Shown: positions 42,101 through 51,574 of the stretch, piece after piece
Numbering within the stretch: the first letter of the stretch is position 1
Layout: every line of letters starts with the position of its first letter
From: Motacilla alba alba
Taxonomy: Eukaryota > Chordata > Aves > Passeriformes > Motacillidae
Direction of reading: 5' to 3'
NCBI RefSeq assembly: GCF_015832195.1
Contig: NC_052031.1
Span: 12,959,850 to 13,023,849 of the forward strand
Length of the DNA stretch: 64,000 nt
The notes under the pieces: generated by a model
What the model saw: only the letters and a program-made list of their open reading frames with translations
The model's database searches: none
What the model was told of the DNA's origin: nothing
Translations under genes and position numbers: made by a program

Positions 42101-45100
42101 CTATCATTTCTGTTGCTCACAATAAGGAAAAGAACTTTATGTGGACAACCAAACATTTTCTGAAAACATTATTTCAGAATCCCACCACAAAAATCTGAAA
42201 GAACTATCTCTGCATCAATATCTCACACTTTGGGAATTTATTAAAAACTACAACATATGATTTTATATTGATAGCTGCATTTGGTTCGTGTAGTACTTGT
42301 AATAACTTAGTTCATGACTTCAGGAATGCATACTGCTTTACACTACAGACCAAAGAGTGGCTATGTATTTTTACTAATAAAATACTGCTTATTGGACCCA
42401 GTGACATGCAGCTACGAAACACAAAGACTTGAGGTCTTGACCAAAGGTCTTGACCTAAGCAGATCACATTTTTTAGTTAAATGGGAAACTACAGTTCCTA
42501 CTTACAGCACAAAAAATACAATGTGACCCTGGCTTGTGGAAAATGTCAAGTGGTTCACAGAAACAGCCTTCCCCCAGGTCTATAAATCTATGTCTTATTC
42601 TTTGGTGTCCAAACAGACTTGCCACTCTTCAATTTTTTAAAAAAGCCTATACTTCCTAAAACTGGCTGCTCACTTACATTAAAAAAGTAGCTTGATACTT
42701 CTGTGAAGTGCTAAATATTGTAAATGCATGAATGACAACAAGTTATGTCTACTCCAATTTTCCAGGTAGTTAAAATGAATAAATTCATTTTTCATAAGTA
42801 ATCACAAGCATTCAGCACCTATGCTTGGGCTAAGAGAAACATTTAGAATCCTTTGCTCTAAAGTAAATATTTATCTTGAGTTGCTCTGAGTTAATTAAGC
42901 TGAAATATTACATTATTTACTACTGAAATGAAATGGAATAAGTCAGCATTGCCAGTTTATGTTACCAGCATGCTGGTCTTCCATCAGTCTCAATTTAAAC
43001 CACTCTACAATAAATCCAGATGACATAGGTTAATAAACATTGATTGATTTCTCCCATTCCTGTCTGTTCCCACGCAGAATGTAACTGAAATACTAATTTA
43101 ATACTGAATTCTTCTGAGGCAACAACTGTTTTCATGATACAATTGAACCTTTGTAGTTAGTTAATGCTTTACTTTCTACAACCATTGTTGAAGAACTTTC
43201 TAATTTTGTGTGATGCCAATTTTCATAAAATACATGAAGAATTCTTTACTGATGTAAAATAGTTTTTAATCCAAATACTGATCTGAAAGTAAGACTTTAC
43301 TGCAAGAAGTATCATGTGAAATACACTGAATGTTATTAGAGAGATAAATGTTGTGCTTATGGAATTGCTGAAGAATGTCAATATCACTTTTATGACAGTA
43401 AGCTAAACTACTTCTATTTACAACTTTTTATCTGTTTTAGGCATTATTATTTTTTTATTTAATTTCTAAGTATGTCAAATTTATTAACCTTGTGACCTGC
43501 AGGAAACAATGAGATAGTACTGTTTCCACTGAACACGATATGAAGTTATTTGACTCAGTGGCAAAGTATTTTTAAATGGGAATAAAACATATTTAACTAC
43601 AGCCTGTGAAAGAGAATAAAGAATGTTCGGTATAATTATGAACTTCTTGTTTGACTGCAAAAACACCCCGAAGCAGCATGGGCACATTGACCATGGCTTA
43701 ATGACCCTGGGTCATCACACTGCATGTTTCTCACAGCAATCAATCTTAACCATGTTCTTGTTTTCTTAAATAATCAATTTCAACTCTTCTTAAAAAAAAC
43801 CTTAATTGCTACTATTGGCCTAAAATTTTGGTCTGAATATTCTGCAGGTTCACATTATATATATACATTTACACATCACTAATGCTACAGCTTTCATATT
43901 GTCCTTCCATCAGACCCCTTGTATGACTGAAATTTGTTTCCATGTTTATCTCTCAGCACAATAAACGCTGTTTTAGTCTGCAAATTTTGACTCCTTTATG
44001 TAGTTAAGATTATCACAGTAAAAACCCTGAAGACCTAAACCAAATCCTAGTGTTCTAGTATTACACTGATTCAATCGTTCCTGCAACCTAAATTCTGATT
44101 ACTTTTCCTGCAATCTGCTATTCATTCCACTTGAGCATATCACCGATTTTTTCACTGCAGTCTTTTTTTCCATCTTAATTTTAAAACTATAGGTCCCATC
44201 ACTAAGGGCCACAAGTGTAGCTGAAGATGTAAGATCTCAAAAGCATTTTAACAGAGGAAGTTATGCATTTTAGTTCCTTAATATTATCCTTAAGTTCTAT
44301 TGCAGCAAACCAAGCCTTGTCATTTGTGTTCTCCGTGTTCCCTTCTGCCCTATTCCCCACCTCTGCTTTCTCATTTTTGATGCTATTTTTACAAGGAAAC
44401 AGATGAGCATGACTTACTAATAATAAAACAAATATAGGCTCTCTATATTTAAAGACTTTGCAACACTATTACATCCCCAATTTAAATGTGTGGTAAAATT
44501 TATGTTCATTATTAGTTATGCTATACAGTTTATGTGTAGGAAAAAATCTAAAACCAGGAGGAGTACAGAATCTCACCTAAAGCCTGCAAGCCAACAGAAA
44601 GAATCTGTCAACAGGTTCTGAATGAGGTCTACTGAGAAACTTTGTGCAAACTGCGCTACAAGGCACACATTTCACATACAAATTATCAACAGCCGTGACT
44701 CACACCCTCTTAGCAGGAATAGGAGTGGACATCAAAGTGAAATTACTTACAATGTATAATGTTTGATCTTGAAGCTCCTGACTGGCCACAGCTTGTTTGA
44801 AGAGACGAACAAAGTCGTTCAAAGTATCACAATGCACAGGAGAGGTCTGTTCTGTGCCAGACGAACAGTTTTGCAGCTGGATGAGAATTTCTTCTAGCAG
44901 AAGTCGCGATGTAAAGTATTCCACACAGTTCACAAACACATGAGGAAGCTGAAGAGAACAAGAAAAATTATACAACCGTGTTTGGCTTTTTCAGTGTAAA
45001 TATTCCAGAAAGAGTTTTCTCTTCCATATGAGAGAACCAAAGAAACCATATTCTGCCAACAAAATATAGCGCAAGTACCAAAATAACTTGTTAAAAAGAA

Positions 45101-48100
45101 AGATCAATCATGTACCTAGTCAAAATATTATGCATCACAAACTGAAGAGAGAGCTGATGAATTTTTAAATGGCAGGATACCTTCTAACTACGTTTAAACA
45201 CTGAAGCACAATGTATCCTTTAACTATGCTGAAAAATTGTAAGCAATACACAAAAAGAAAACCAAATAGCATTTAGCTCAAAGAAATTTAGACAACTGTA
45301 AGTCATTACAGTATCATAAAATGGTTTATTACAAATTACAGTGTCTAGAAAGACAGACATCTCAAAGAAAGATCTCCCCACCACACTCTCCAGAACTACT
45401 GTGAATGTTTTTGGCATTCAGTGCAGACAAAATGACAAAGTGTAAGCTTCTGTATCTGACCCATGTCATCAGCATGATTGTGCAGAACATTTTCAGAAAA
45501 CCAGATCTTTCCAAGCAAACAGTGAGTGAAAAAAAGAGTATGAGATATAAGTATCAATTCAGTAATATTGAAAATCTACAATCATTTGTCTTTAAATAGA
45601 AGGCATTGTAACCCATAAAATAACACCAGTAGTCAAACCTACCTAAGGCAAAAAAAGTAATTTTCTAGCAACCCTATTTTTAAGACATAGCTTATCTGCA
45701 CAATTCCATAATCTCTGGTAAGGCAGATGCTCATTTTCACACTGAACGTTAAAACCTCTGGAAAACATTAGTCACTGGGATGCAGGAATGTGGTTGTCTA
45801 TAACAAAAAAAAAAAAAAAAAAAAAATCCAAGAACTTCATTCCAGTCTTCCTACTGAAAATACAATATGATTCAGCAGATGTGGGGAAGTGTGGGTACAT
45901 ACTGGCAATCCACTCACACAGCATGTAAAAAAAAGCTTTCCTATGGTTTTGAACACCATTAAAAGGAAAGGGCTACATCACCAAAAGCAGCCATTCAAAG
46001 TGCTGCACCTCCACAGCAGAAGGAAAGCTGGGTGCCTCAGATGTGATTCACACCACCACAGTACACAGAGACACCCAGACCTGGCACAGGACGTTCTGCA
46101 GAGAGCTGCTGCTCAAACCAGCCTCTTCCCAGGGCCTGGCCACACCTTTGGACAGGGTGCGAGAGGTCAGCTCAGGGCTGTGAGCTACTGTGAAGGCTAC
46201 TTCATGGAAGAGGATCATAAACCCCTGCCTTCTACTCCTCTGCCTCTGCAGAATTTTTAATGAAGGGGGTTTCTGTATAAAACCTGCAGATAAAGTGGTA
46301 AGTTCACTCTGGACAAGCTGAAAGTATCAGAGCTATAGAAACACGCAAGGGGAAATTGATGGTTTAGGCATGAAGTGAGCACCTGTCATTGGATTCAAAT
46401 CCCTGAATTTCATGACTGACAGAGATATTAACAGATCTAGATGGAAATCTCTGTAATGACACCCTTCAACTTAGGACAACTTTAAAACATGCTTTGGAAA
46501 AAATTAAAACAAGGAGTCAATGGAGCTACTTCAGGCTAAGTCATGGAGACAAGGTGAACAATATTTGCCTCCTTTTTTATCTTTTTTAAACTTTCTTAAA
46601 AAAGTTATTATGATTTATACTATATCTCAGTATGCACAATTTCATTTTATGCTAAGTGGCCTAGTGAGAAGAGTGATGCTCTCATGACACAGTAAGTGGA
46701 GGAGAAGAATCAGGAAGGCAGAAATGGTTGAGGAAACAAACCATTTTGAGAAAGTAGAGGCTATTTTGAGGAACCATGGCTATAAACTGTAAATTCAATA
46801 TCCTTTGTGACCATTTTTACCTGTAAGGTAGTTAGAAGAGTTTTCATCACATAAGTTTTTCCACTAGATGTGCGTCCATAGATAAAGATGGATGGAAAAC
46901 TAAACTGCTGACGCTAAGGGAAAAAAAAAAAAGTTATTGTTGTTGTTTCAATTCTTTTCATTCAATAGATAAAAGATTTAACAATGAACTTTCCCCCCGA
47001 AAGAAAAGTTATCTCCTAAATTGAGGCATTAAATACAAAATACAGCAATTAATATAGAATCAGCAATATCAAGTTTTATATTACATCTTTACTGAAATGC
47101 TCAGGGGGTAAGTTGCAAGAATCAAGTATCACATAACTGCCAATGAAACTGCTCCAACAAACAACAAAAACACACACACGGTGGGCTCTTAATTCAAATT
47201 AGTTAACTAACTGAAACAAAACCTTGGCAAGCACAAATTGAAGCCATACAATCCCCTAGCTTCTGCAAACACTACAAATTGCCTTTATGTTCATTAGGAC
47301 CAAAGAGAAAAGAATTAAATGGTGTGAAGGAGGGGATGGTAAAGCTTGCTCTTCTTTCACAAGGTAATATTTGATGTATATGTTTATTTAATAGACCTGA
47401 CGCTGTTAATTTCATGTATTTTTCTTAAGATGCAGGGAAAATAATGGAATTATTCTTTTTCTCCATTCTGAACAGGTTTTCACACTGGTGAAAATGAAAA
47501 CACAGGTTTTTCTTTTAATTTGTAAGAATATAAGTATATTGACTTAAAAAATGAATACAAAAATAATATTGACACTTTTAATGAAAAATAATAGTCAATT
47601 TATCCAAGATGAAACACTCTTGTGCAAAACATGCAGGGTTGAGTATCTGTACATTGATCAAGAATTGAAGTATCTATTTTTAAGAAGAGTTGTTGCCACT
47701 ATGCTTGTAACATATATAAAACTTGAATACTGTAATTTGATGTTATTATTATTAGTATCCCTAATTAAAGACAGAAAACAGATACTAATTTCCAGATTGT
47801 TATTGAATGTAAGCAGACATTCTGCAAGCAAACAGCTTACAAGTTTGCAGATAAAAATCCCCATTACTTTTTATCACAGCTTTGTGAAGCAGTAACAAAA
47901 TCATTTAACAAGCCAGTGGTTTCTAACTCTTATGACCAGCCTCAAAACTACCGAGAATCAGAACAATTTAATGTACTTAGAATTCAGACATTCAGATTAG
48001 ATTAACAGGTCAAAACCAAACAGAATTTCTACACTGACACTGAAAATAATTACCCCAGAACTTTAAATCTAGGAGGAAGAGACTTACTCCCTGGTACTAA

Positions 48101-48505
48101 GTGGCAAAAACAGAACAGAGTTGTGGCAAAATCAGAATTCAGAGACACAAAGACACAAAAGCTCTAAGTTTTTTTAGGTCCTTCCAGCTGCAAGGCATCT
48201 TTCAACCTTCCAACATACCAGAACCTTCTGCCAAACACTAATGTTAAAGATGGCAACAAAAAATAAAACTTCAGCAAAGAGGCAACCAAAGCATGCTCAC
48301 AGTGACATCACAAAAACACCCATACATTTCTATTCTCCCCCTGAGACAGTGGAATGCCTTTGCTCTAGTCAAACACAGAATACAAGAGCACTACCTCGCC
48401 AAATATTGACAGCAACGTGGACACCTGGGATTCCCGGCAAGGCACCAAACTTTCCAAGTGAAGCAGGTCAGCGGCTGGGTACGCTGAATGTTCAAGATTC
48501 GGCAT
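27046..48505 (-). CDS. ORC5: Origin recognition complex subunit 5, 12 coding exons, 3' end not in view
   Basis: ORC5 is an AAA+ subunit of the six-protein origin recognition complex that binds nuclear replication origins and helps load the MCM2-7 helicase in G1. Twelve exons spliced on the minus strand give 395 codons that match vertebrate ORC5 along their whole length; the human protein, as I recall it, is 435 residues. Visible motifs are Walker A at residues 50-57 (GRTSSGKT), a Walker B-like strand at 132-140 (LYIVLDRAE) and a sensor-1-like strand near 165-171 ending in SE. The C-terminal portion includes the conserved [12 protein letters not shown] and [13 protein letters not shown] blocks. 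Every junction is GT-AG and the frame stays open. Compared with human there is a 13-residue N-terminal extension and one residue fewer in the third coding exon. The final 52 or so residues were not located. The identification is very secure; exact splice edges are inferred from consensus and phase. Confidence 0.97.
27157..29386 (-). other. ORC5: ORC5 intron between coding exons 11 and 12
   Basis: 2.2 kb with a CR1 fragment near its 3' end. Nothing else was recognised. Confidence 0.85.
27508..27625 (-). mobile_element. CR1 LINE fragment, minus strand
   Basis: GAATCACAGAATGGCTTGTGTTGG followed by a poorly preserved AAAGATTTCTTCC block matches the reverse complement of the CR1 3' end. The following AGTATTCCAGAGGCAAGGC resembles a more internal CR1 part, suggesting an internal deletion. 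It lies in the ORC5 intron just upstream of coding exon 12. Confidence 0.75.
29387..29434 (-). CDS. ORC5: ORC5 coding exon 11 (48 nt)
   Basis: This exon holds 16 codons, [16 protein letters not shown], phase 0 on both sides. Acceptor ttgtttgcag, donor gtatgt. It is a basic linker matching human HHGKIKKTNFLKKHEK. Because its length is a multiple of three, skipping it would keep the frame open. Confidence 0.95.
29435..32461 (-). other. ORC5: ORC5 intron between coding exons 10 and 11
   Basis: 3.0 kb, AT-rich, with no recognised element. A purine-rich stretch lies near 29960-30000. Confidence 0.85.
32462..32574 (-). CDS. ORC5: ORC5 coding exon 10
   Basis: The exon is 113 nt, completing a split Gly codon and ending in phase 0. 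Acceptor tttcttttatag, donor gtaaca. It encodes [20 protein letters not shown] and then [17 protein letters not shown], one of the most conserved segments of ORC5, in the region linking the AAA+ lid to the C-terminal domain. Confidence 0.97.
32575..34678 (-). other. ORC5: ORC5 intron between coding exons 9 and 10
   Basis: 2.1 kb. Donor gtatcaaac, acceptor tttcttttatag. No repeats recognised. Confidence 0.85.
34679..34731 (-). CDS. ORC5: ORC5 coding exon 9 (53 nt)
   Basis: This short exon completes a split Ser codon, adds 17 codons ([17 protein letters not shown]) and leaves one base of a Gly codon. Acceptor tgtctttcag, donor gtatca. The human block SQWEKLQKDDTDPGQLK has the same length, so the exon is confidently placed despite its size. 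Confidence 0.94.
34732..36892 (-). other. ORC5: ORC5 intron between coding exons 8 and 9
   Basis: 2.2 kb, AT-rich, no element recognised. Confidence 0.85.
36893..36983 (-). CDS. ORC5: ORC5 coding exon 8
   Basis: The exon is 91 nt, completing a split Ala codon and leaving two bases of a Ser codon. Acceptor ggcttgctgcag, donor gtaatt. It encodes [20 protein letters not shown] followed by QTVYLREIS, which is strongly conserved in vertebrate ORC5. Confidence 0.95.
36984..37546 (-). other. ORC5: ORC5 intron between coding exons 7 and 8
   Basis: 563 bp, nothing notable seen. Confidence 0.85.
37547..37595 (-). CDS. ORC5: ORC5 coding exon 7 (49 nt)
   Basis: This is a very short exon, 16 codons plus one base, with acceptor ctttctgtag and donor gtaagg. 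It encodes [16 protein letters not shown]. It is too small to be found as an ORF on its own, but it keeps the frame between its neighbours and matches the human ALNFPKYCEPVVKGE-type block. Confidence 0.94.
37596..38422 (-). other. ORC5: ORC5 intron between coding exons 6 and 7, with CR1
   Basis: 827 bp, of which about a quarter is the plus-strand CR1 fragment listed separately. Confidence 0.85.
38110..38320 (+). mobile_element. CR1 LINE, 3' end fragment in an ORC5 intron
   Basis: The sequence is a well-preserved CR1 3' end: AGAAAGACTTTTTACTGTG, GGTGGTGAGACACTG, GGCTGCCAGAGAAGCTGTGG, ATGCCCCTGGAAG, ending TTCCAACCCAAACCATTCTA. It is antisense to ORC5 and sits about 100 bp from coding exon 6. 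Confidence 0.95.
38423..38553 (-). CDS. ORC5: ORC5 coding exon 6
   Basis: The exon is 131 nt, completing the split Gly codon and ending in phase 0. Acceptor tttgtttaaacag, donor gtgaga. It encodes [19 protein letters not shown], then [19 protein letters not shown] and ELRHL, nearly identical to mammalian ORC5. A CR1 fragment lies about 100 bp downstream of it, in the next intron. Confidence 0.96.
38554..38909 (-). other. ORC5: ORC5 intron between coding exons 5 and 6
   Basis: 356 bp, the shortest intron of the gene; nothing else seen in it. Confidence 0.85.
38910..39021 (-). CDS. ORC5: ORC5 coding exon 5
   Basis: The exon is 112 nt, entering in phase 0 and leaving after the first base of a Gly codon. 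Acceptor ctgtgtag, donor gtaaat. It encodes [20 protein letters not shown] then [17 protein letters not shown], matching the sensor-1 strand and the following conserved segment of ORC5. Confidence 0.95.
39022..41198 (-). other. ORC5: ORC5 intron between coding exons 4 and 5
   Basis: 2.2 kb with a poly-A tract. A plus-strand 105-aa ORF at 40032-40349 has no recognisable domain. Confidence 0.8.
41001..41017. repeat. Poly-A tract
   Basis: Seventeen consecutive A in an ORC5 intron. No recognisable retroposon is attached. Confidence 0.8.
41199..41273 (-). CDS. ORC5: ORC5 coding exon 4 (Walker B)
   Basis: This exon holds 25 codons, residues 135-159, phase 0, with acceptor tgttaaaag and donor gtgagt. 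It encodes [19 protein letters not shown] followed by LRLQEL. The acidic D137 and E140 complete the Walker B-like motif started in the preceding exon. Human has VLDKAEYLRDMEAN here. Confidence 0.95.
41274..44750 (-). other. ORC5: ORC5 intron between coding exons 3 and 4
   Basis: 3.5 kb, AT-rich, no element recognised. Confidence 0.85.
44751..44948 (-). CDS. ORC5: ORC5 coding exon 3
   Basis: This exon holds 66 codons, residues 69-134, phase 0, with acceptor tgttctcttcag and a perfect gtaagt donor. It begins [21 protein letters not shown] and includes the conserved NDFVRLFKQ helix. It ends with DQTLYI, the first half of the Walker B strand. The middle (around [12 protein letters not shown]) is the variable loop of the family and is one residue shorter than my recollection of human. 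Confidence 0.96.
44949..46820 (-). other. ORC5: ORC5 intron between coding exons 2 and 3
   Basis: 1.9 kb with a 22-nt poly-A tract and a GC-richer patch at about 45960-46260 that carries a plus-strand 123-aa ORF without a known domain. Confidence 0.8.
45805..45826. repeat. Poly-A tract
   Basis: An uninterrupted run of about 22 A in an ORC5 intron. No retroposon body was recognised beside it. Confidence 0.8.
46821..46913 (-). CDS. ORC5: ORC5 coding exon 2 (Walker A)
   Basis: This exon holds 31 codons, phase 0 at both ends, with acceptor ttttcccttag and donor gtaaaa. It encodes [12 protein letters not shown] followed by the P-loop GRTSSGKT (residues 50-57 of the predicted protein), then [11 protein letters not shown]. 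The lysine and threonine needed to bind the ATP phosphates and Mg2+ are present, so the site looks intact. Human has GHTASGKT at this position. Confidence 0.96.
46914..48394 (-). other. ORC5: ORC5 intron between coding exons 1 and 2
   Basis: 1.5 kb. It starts at a gtagtg donor and ends in a long T run before ccctta/g. No element recognised. Confidence 0.85.
48395..48505 (-). CDS. ORC5: ORC5 coding exon 1 (start codon exon)
   Basis: This exon holds 37 codons beginning [10 protein letters not shown] and ending in the ORC5-typical [15 protein letters not shown]. The donor follows GAG as gtagtg, phase 0. The ATG at 48505-48503 has A at -3, an adequate start context, and it is the only in-frame ATG before the CRESQ block. 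Residues 15-18 (LHLE) align with human residues 2-5 (PHLE), so the human Met aligns with Leu14, coded by CTG. I chose the upstream ATG because MPNLE resembles a normal ORC5 start and no other Met exists. Translation from the CTG cannot be excluded. Confidence 0.9.
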
Positions 48506-48573
48506 TTTGATAGTCCTGTAGTTCGTCACCTAAACATGCACGTCCCTTTTGCAGAGACAAGAAATAACGTGAT
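48506..48573 (-). other. ORC5: ORC5 5'UTR part of the start exon, with acceptor and uORF
   Basis: A good 3' splice site (pyrimidine-rich tttttgttttccag) ends at 48574, suggesting that the start exon is joined to an upstream non-coding exon. The 68-nt leader then holds a short upstream ORF at 48537-48526, ATG TTT AGG TGA, ending 20 nt before the main ATG. A second possible acceptor (gaactacag) lies closer to the start, at about 48516, and would remove the uORF. No transcript evidence is available. Confidence 0.55.
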
Positions 48574-51237
48574 CTGGAAAACAAAAAGCTTCCATTATCA
48601 TTAGTTTCCATACACATAAAGAGAAAAGGAATGGGATTTGACAGAAAACCTAAACAGACATTCTAGCTCAAGATAAGGGTGTAACTAGGACAGACTAAAA
48701 AGACTTTGGCAAAATCGCACTCAACTATGTAAGGCATTATACAAACATTTCCACACCAGACAAAACCCAAAAAAGCAAATCAAAATGGAAAGGCATACAG
48801 GATATGAGCAAATCAATGCAAGAATTATCCTAGTTTAGTTAACTGAGGAATTACACACTCAATTCTGGTTCATATACATTTAAAACTAGCAAGAGAATAA
48901 AAATTAGTAAAGTATAGTAAAGTAGAGTAAAGTAGATTAGTCACAGATCACCACCTCTCTGAACAGTCAATAAAAAAGGATTTACAAACAACAGGAAAGA
49001 GGCGGGACATAAGGAAAGGTAAGGATGACAAAGTAATAGATCTCTGGCTGCTAACAGGAATGCTAACCCCATCTGGAAAGGAGCACCGACATATGAAGAA
49101 AATCCAATTGATAGCAAAGACTGGAAATACTCCTTAAAAATAGTAGGAGTCCAAACCGTTTACATAAAACTAACAGTAATGCCAATCTACCTTTTAGACA
49201 AGGACTAGATAAGGAAAAACAAAGGTCTTGATTGCTGTAACACTGGGAAGGCTGGGTTTTAGTGACTGAATATAGAAAAGCACCTCAAAGATATTCTTTG
49301 TCTGCACTTCTAAAACTGCTGGAAAGATGGTACTTCTGCCTGTTGTGATACAGACAACATGCAGAGAGAACTGAAATGACCCCAACAGCTGGATTCTGAC
49401 TTTGTCAAACACAACATGACAATTATCTGTATGTTATCAAGACAAAGGTAATAAACAAATCACTCCCAACTGTTTTAAATGTAAGTATTTACAGACAAAT
49501 GCATTATGCTGATTATAAGTACAACAGCACAGGAAAAAAATCCTAGGTCAGCAAAAGGAAATCAAAAATAGTAAGGTAAAGGGAAAACAAACTGCTCTGA
49601 GGGGAAAATGCAATAACGGATTGCACTAACAGGAGAGCTACTAGGGTACGAGGAGGTTTGTAAATATAAATATTTCCATAAATAGATTTCAGAAAATATT
49701 TCTTCTTTTATTTTTACACTTTGCCTTCAGCGTCTTCTAAGGTAAAAGCTGGGATTGTAGAATCAACAGAAAAATAAGTGGAATTAATGAGAAAAAAAAG
49801 GATATCCCTGATGACATAAGTAATTCAGTACTTGTATTACACCTGCTTGAAAGTAATCACATCACACATAACAAGGACTACAGTTCGACATCAAGAAACT
49901 AAGTCTGAAGTAACTTGAAAAATAAGTTTATTTATAAGTCAATCACATATTAAGTATGGGAAGTTAAAGTAATGCTGCTGTCAGGGGCAAAAAAACCCCA
50001 CAATCATATCTATCACGCAAACTCTTTCCTATACACAGAATCACACAATGAGCCTTGGTCTATTTTATCAGCTTTGAACGGGTCTGTGCATCTCTCCACC
50101 ATATCTATTCAAAATGGAATGAAGACACAAAAAACCAAATAGCTTGATTAAGGCTGCTATCTAAAAAGTCAGCGAGCAGCGAGGTATTTCAAGGACGAAG
50201 AGAAAATATTTGTTGACAGGAGCCACTAAAAGCAAGGACAAACAAGTGGGGGAAAAGTTCTAGAAAAAGGCTGAAAAACTCGTGTAAACTCAAGAAAACA
50301 AAAAAAAAAAAAAACCCAAAAACAGCCCTTTTGCTCCACTGGCTATACGAGAACAGGGCTTGACTGCGTCCCGAACGCACCTAAAGCCATGAAGTACTTC
50401 AGCTTTTCAAGGCCACTCCCAGGCAAACTTCCCTCCGAGGAAGCACCCTGACTGCAGGGCATCTGCCAGCCCTGCCTGCTCCTCACACACCCCTGCAAAC
50501 GGCAACTTTCACCAAATATTTCACACGTTTCAGCCCATTTTCACATTATCATTTCAGGATGAAAACCACATCTCTACTGGCTATACGTAGGTGTCCTAAT
50601 CTCCAGCCTCATTCACGAGCTCACAAGAAAAAGGATGCCTAGAGCAACGTGTTCACAAAACAATTCATTTAGATTAAATGGCAATGTTAACAAAAGTATC
50701 AGCCAAAGCTTGAATTCAGGATGTTCCAGCCCGGGGAAGGCTGTACGTGTGACTCCAGCCAGACCAGGAAGGTGCCCAAAGCACTTTTCAGCTGAGACCG
50801 AGCAGGCTGTTAAGAGCACAAGTCAAACTTCATGGCGGGACTTCATGATTTACTAGGACTTCTCTCAACTCACTGGTCCTAAAATTCCTACAGCTGGCAG
50901 CCTTTCCGCACTCTAGCATAAAAAAATTACATACAAAAATAGCAGAACCTAAAGATTAGTACGGTTCTGCGTCCCCTCAGGCCTCACAAACCCCCCGGCC
51001 GGCACGGGCGTGCCTTGGCTGAAGGGGAATGACGACCCCCGGCCTCCATGGAGCGCGGCTTAAGGGCTCCTTCCGCCACGCGTGTGTGAGGCTCAGGGTG
51101 CTCCCGGCCTAGGGGGCGGCTCAGCCCGCGGCGGGTTTCGCTCCCGCACCGATTTTTACCGAGAAAGCGGAGCAGAAGCAGGTCGGCCCCTTCTGTTCCT
51201 CACGGCCCTCCCTCCTTCCCGCCCCGGCTCCCCTCAC
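48574..51237 (-). other. ORC5: ORC5 5'UTR intron (inferred)
   Basis: About 2.7 kb between the start-codon exon and the CpG island. GC content rises towards 50.4-51 kb. It holds the 10-bp tandem repeat at 48.9 kb and an A-run near 50300. Confidence 0.5.
48900..48940 (+). repeat. 10-bp tandem repeat, about four copies
   Basis: Units of the form AAGTATAGTA, AAGTAGAGTA, AAGTAGATTA follow one another in the ORC5 5' intron. Confidence 0.8.
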
Positions 51238-51310
51238 CGGCTCCTCACCCGCTCCCGCCGCCGCCGCGCGCGCGCCGCTGCTCCGCCCCTTCGGGGCGCG
51301 CGCATGCGCA
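51238..51310 (-). other. ORC5: Predicted ORC5 non-coding exon 1 / transcription start region
   Basis: The start-codon exon has a strong upstream acceptor and is not itself GC-rich, so an upstream non-coding exon in the CpG island is inferred. On the minus strand two gtgagg donors are available, with exon ends at about 51249 and 51238, and a weaker gtaaaa donor lies near 51160. The exact start site and the donor used are unknown. Confidence 0.4.
51299..51310. promoter_or_regulatory. NRF1-type binding motif
   Basis: The 12-mer CGCGCATGCGCA fits the NRF1 consensus YGCGCAYGCGCR at every position and is nearly palindromic. NRF1 sites are typical of CpG-island promoters and usually lie close to the start site. 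Binding here is inferred. Confidence 0.65.
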
Positions 51311-51373
51311 GTGGCCACGGCGGGTCCGCCTGGGGCGGGGCGGGCATGAGGGGAATCCGCCGCTTCCCCCGGC

Positions 51374-51574
51374 GGCTATCCCACGGGATAGCCTGTGTGA
51401 GCCCGCTGGGAGAAGCGCCGGGGCACTCTGCCGCTCATCTAGTCGGATATCCCACGGGATAGCCTGTATGATCCCGCTGGGGCACTCTGCCGCTCATCCA
51501 GCCGGGTATCCCACAGGATAGCCTGTGTGATCCCGCTGGGAGAGGCGCCGGGGCACTCTGCCGCTGCGGGAGCC
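51374..51574 (+). repeat. Three-unit GC-rich minisatellite
   Basis: Three imperfect tandem units lie at 51374-51444 (71 bp), 51445-51503 (59 bp) and 51504-51574 (about 71 bp). Each starts with a TATCCCACGGGATA-type near-palindrome (TATCCCACAGGATA in the third), continues GCCTGTGTGA-TCCCGCTGGG and ends GGCACTCTGCCGCT. The middle unit lacks 12 bp (GAGAAGCGCCGG-like) present in the others. A decayed piece (TGTCCCACAGGGACAGGCT) follows near 51591-51609. The array adjoins the CpG island. Confidence 0.9.

Noticed and set aside
50037..50060. CACAGAATCACACAATG as another CR1 tail
   Set aside because: Too short, and the following text does not continue as CR1.
51121..51318. Minus-strand ORF starting MATAHARAP in the CpG island as an ORC5 first coding exon
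   Set aside because: It does not resemble any ORC5 N-terminus, and the start-codon exon at 48.5 kb already supplies an MPNLE start.
51082..51462. 126-aa plus-strand ORF in the CpG island
   Set aside because: Arg/Ala/Gly-rich translation expected of any GC-rich island. It runs through the minisatellite.
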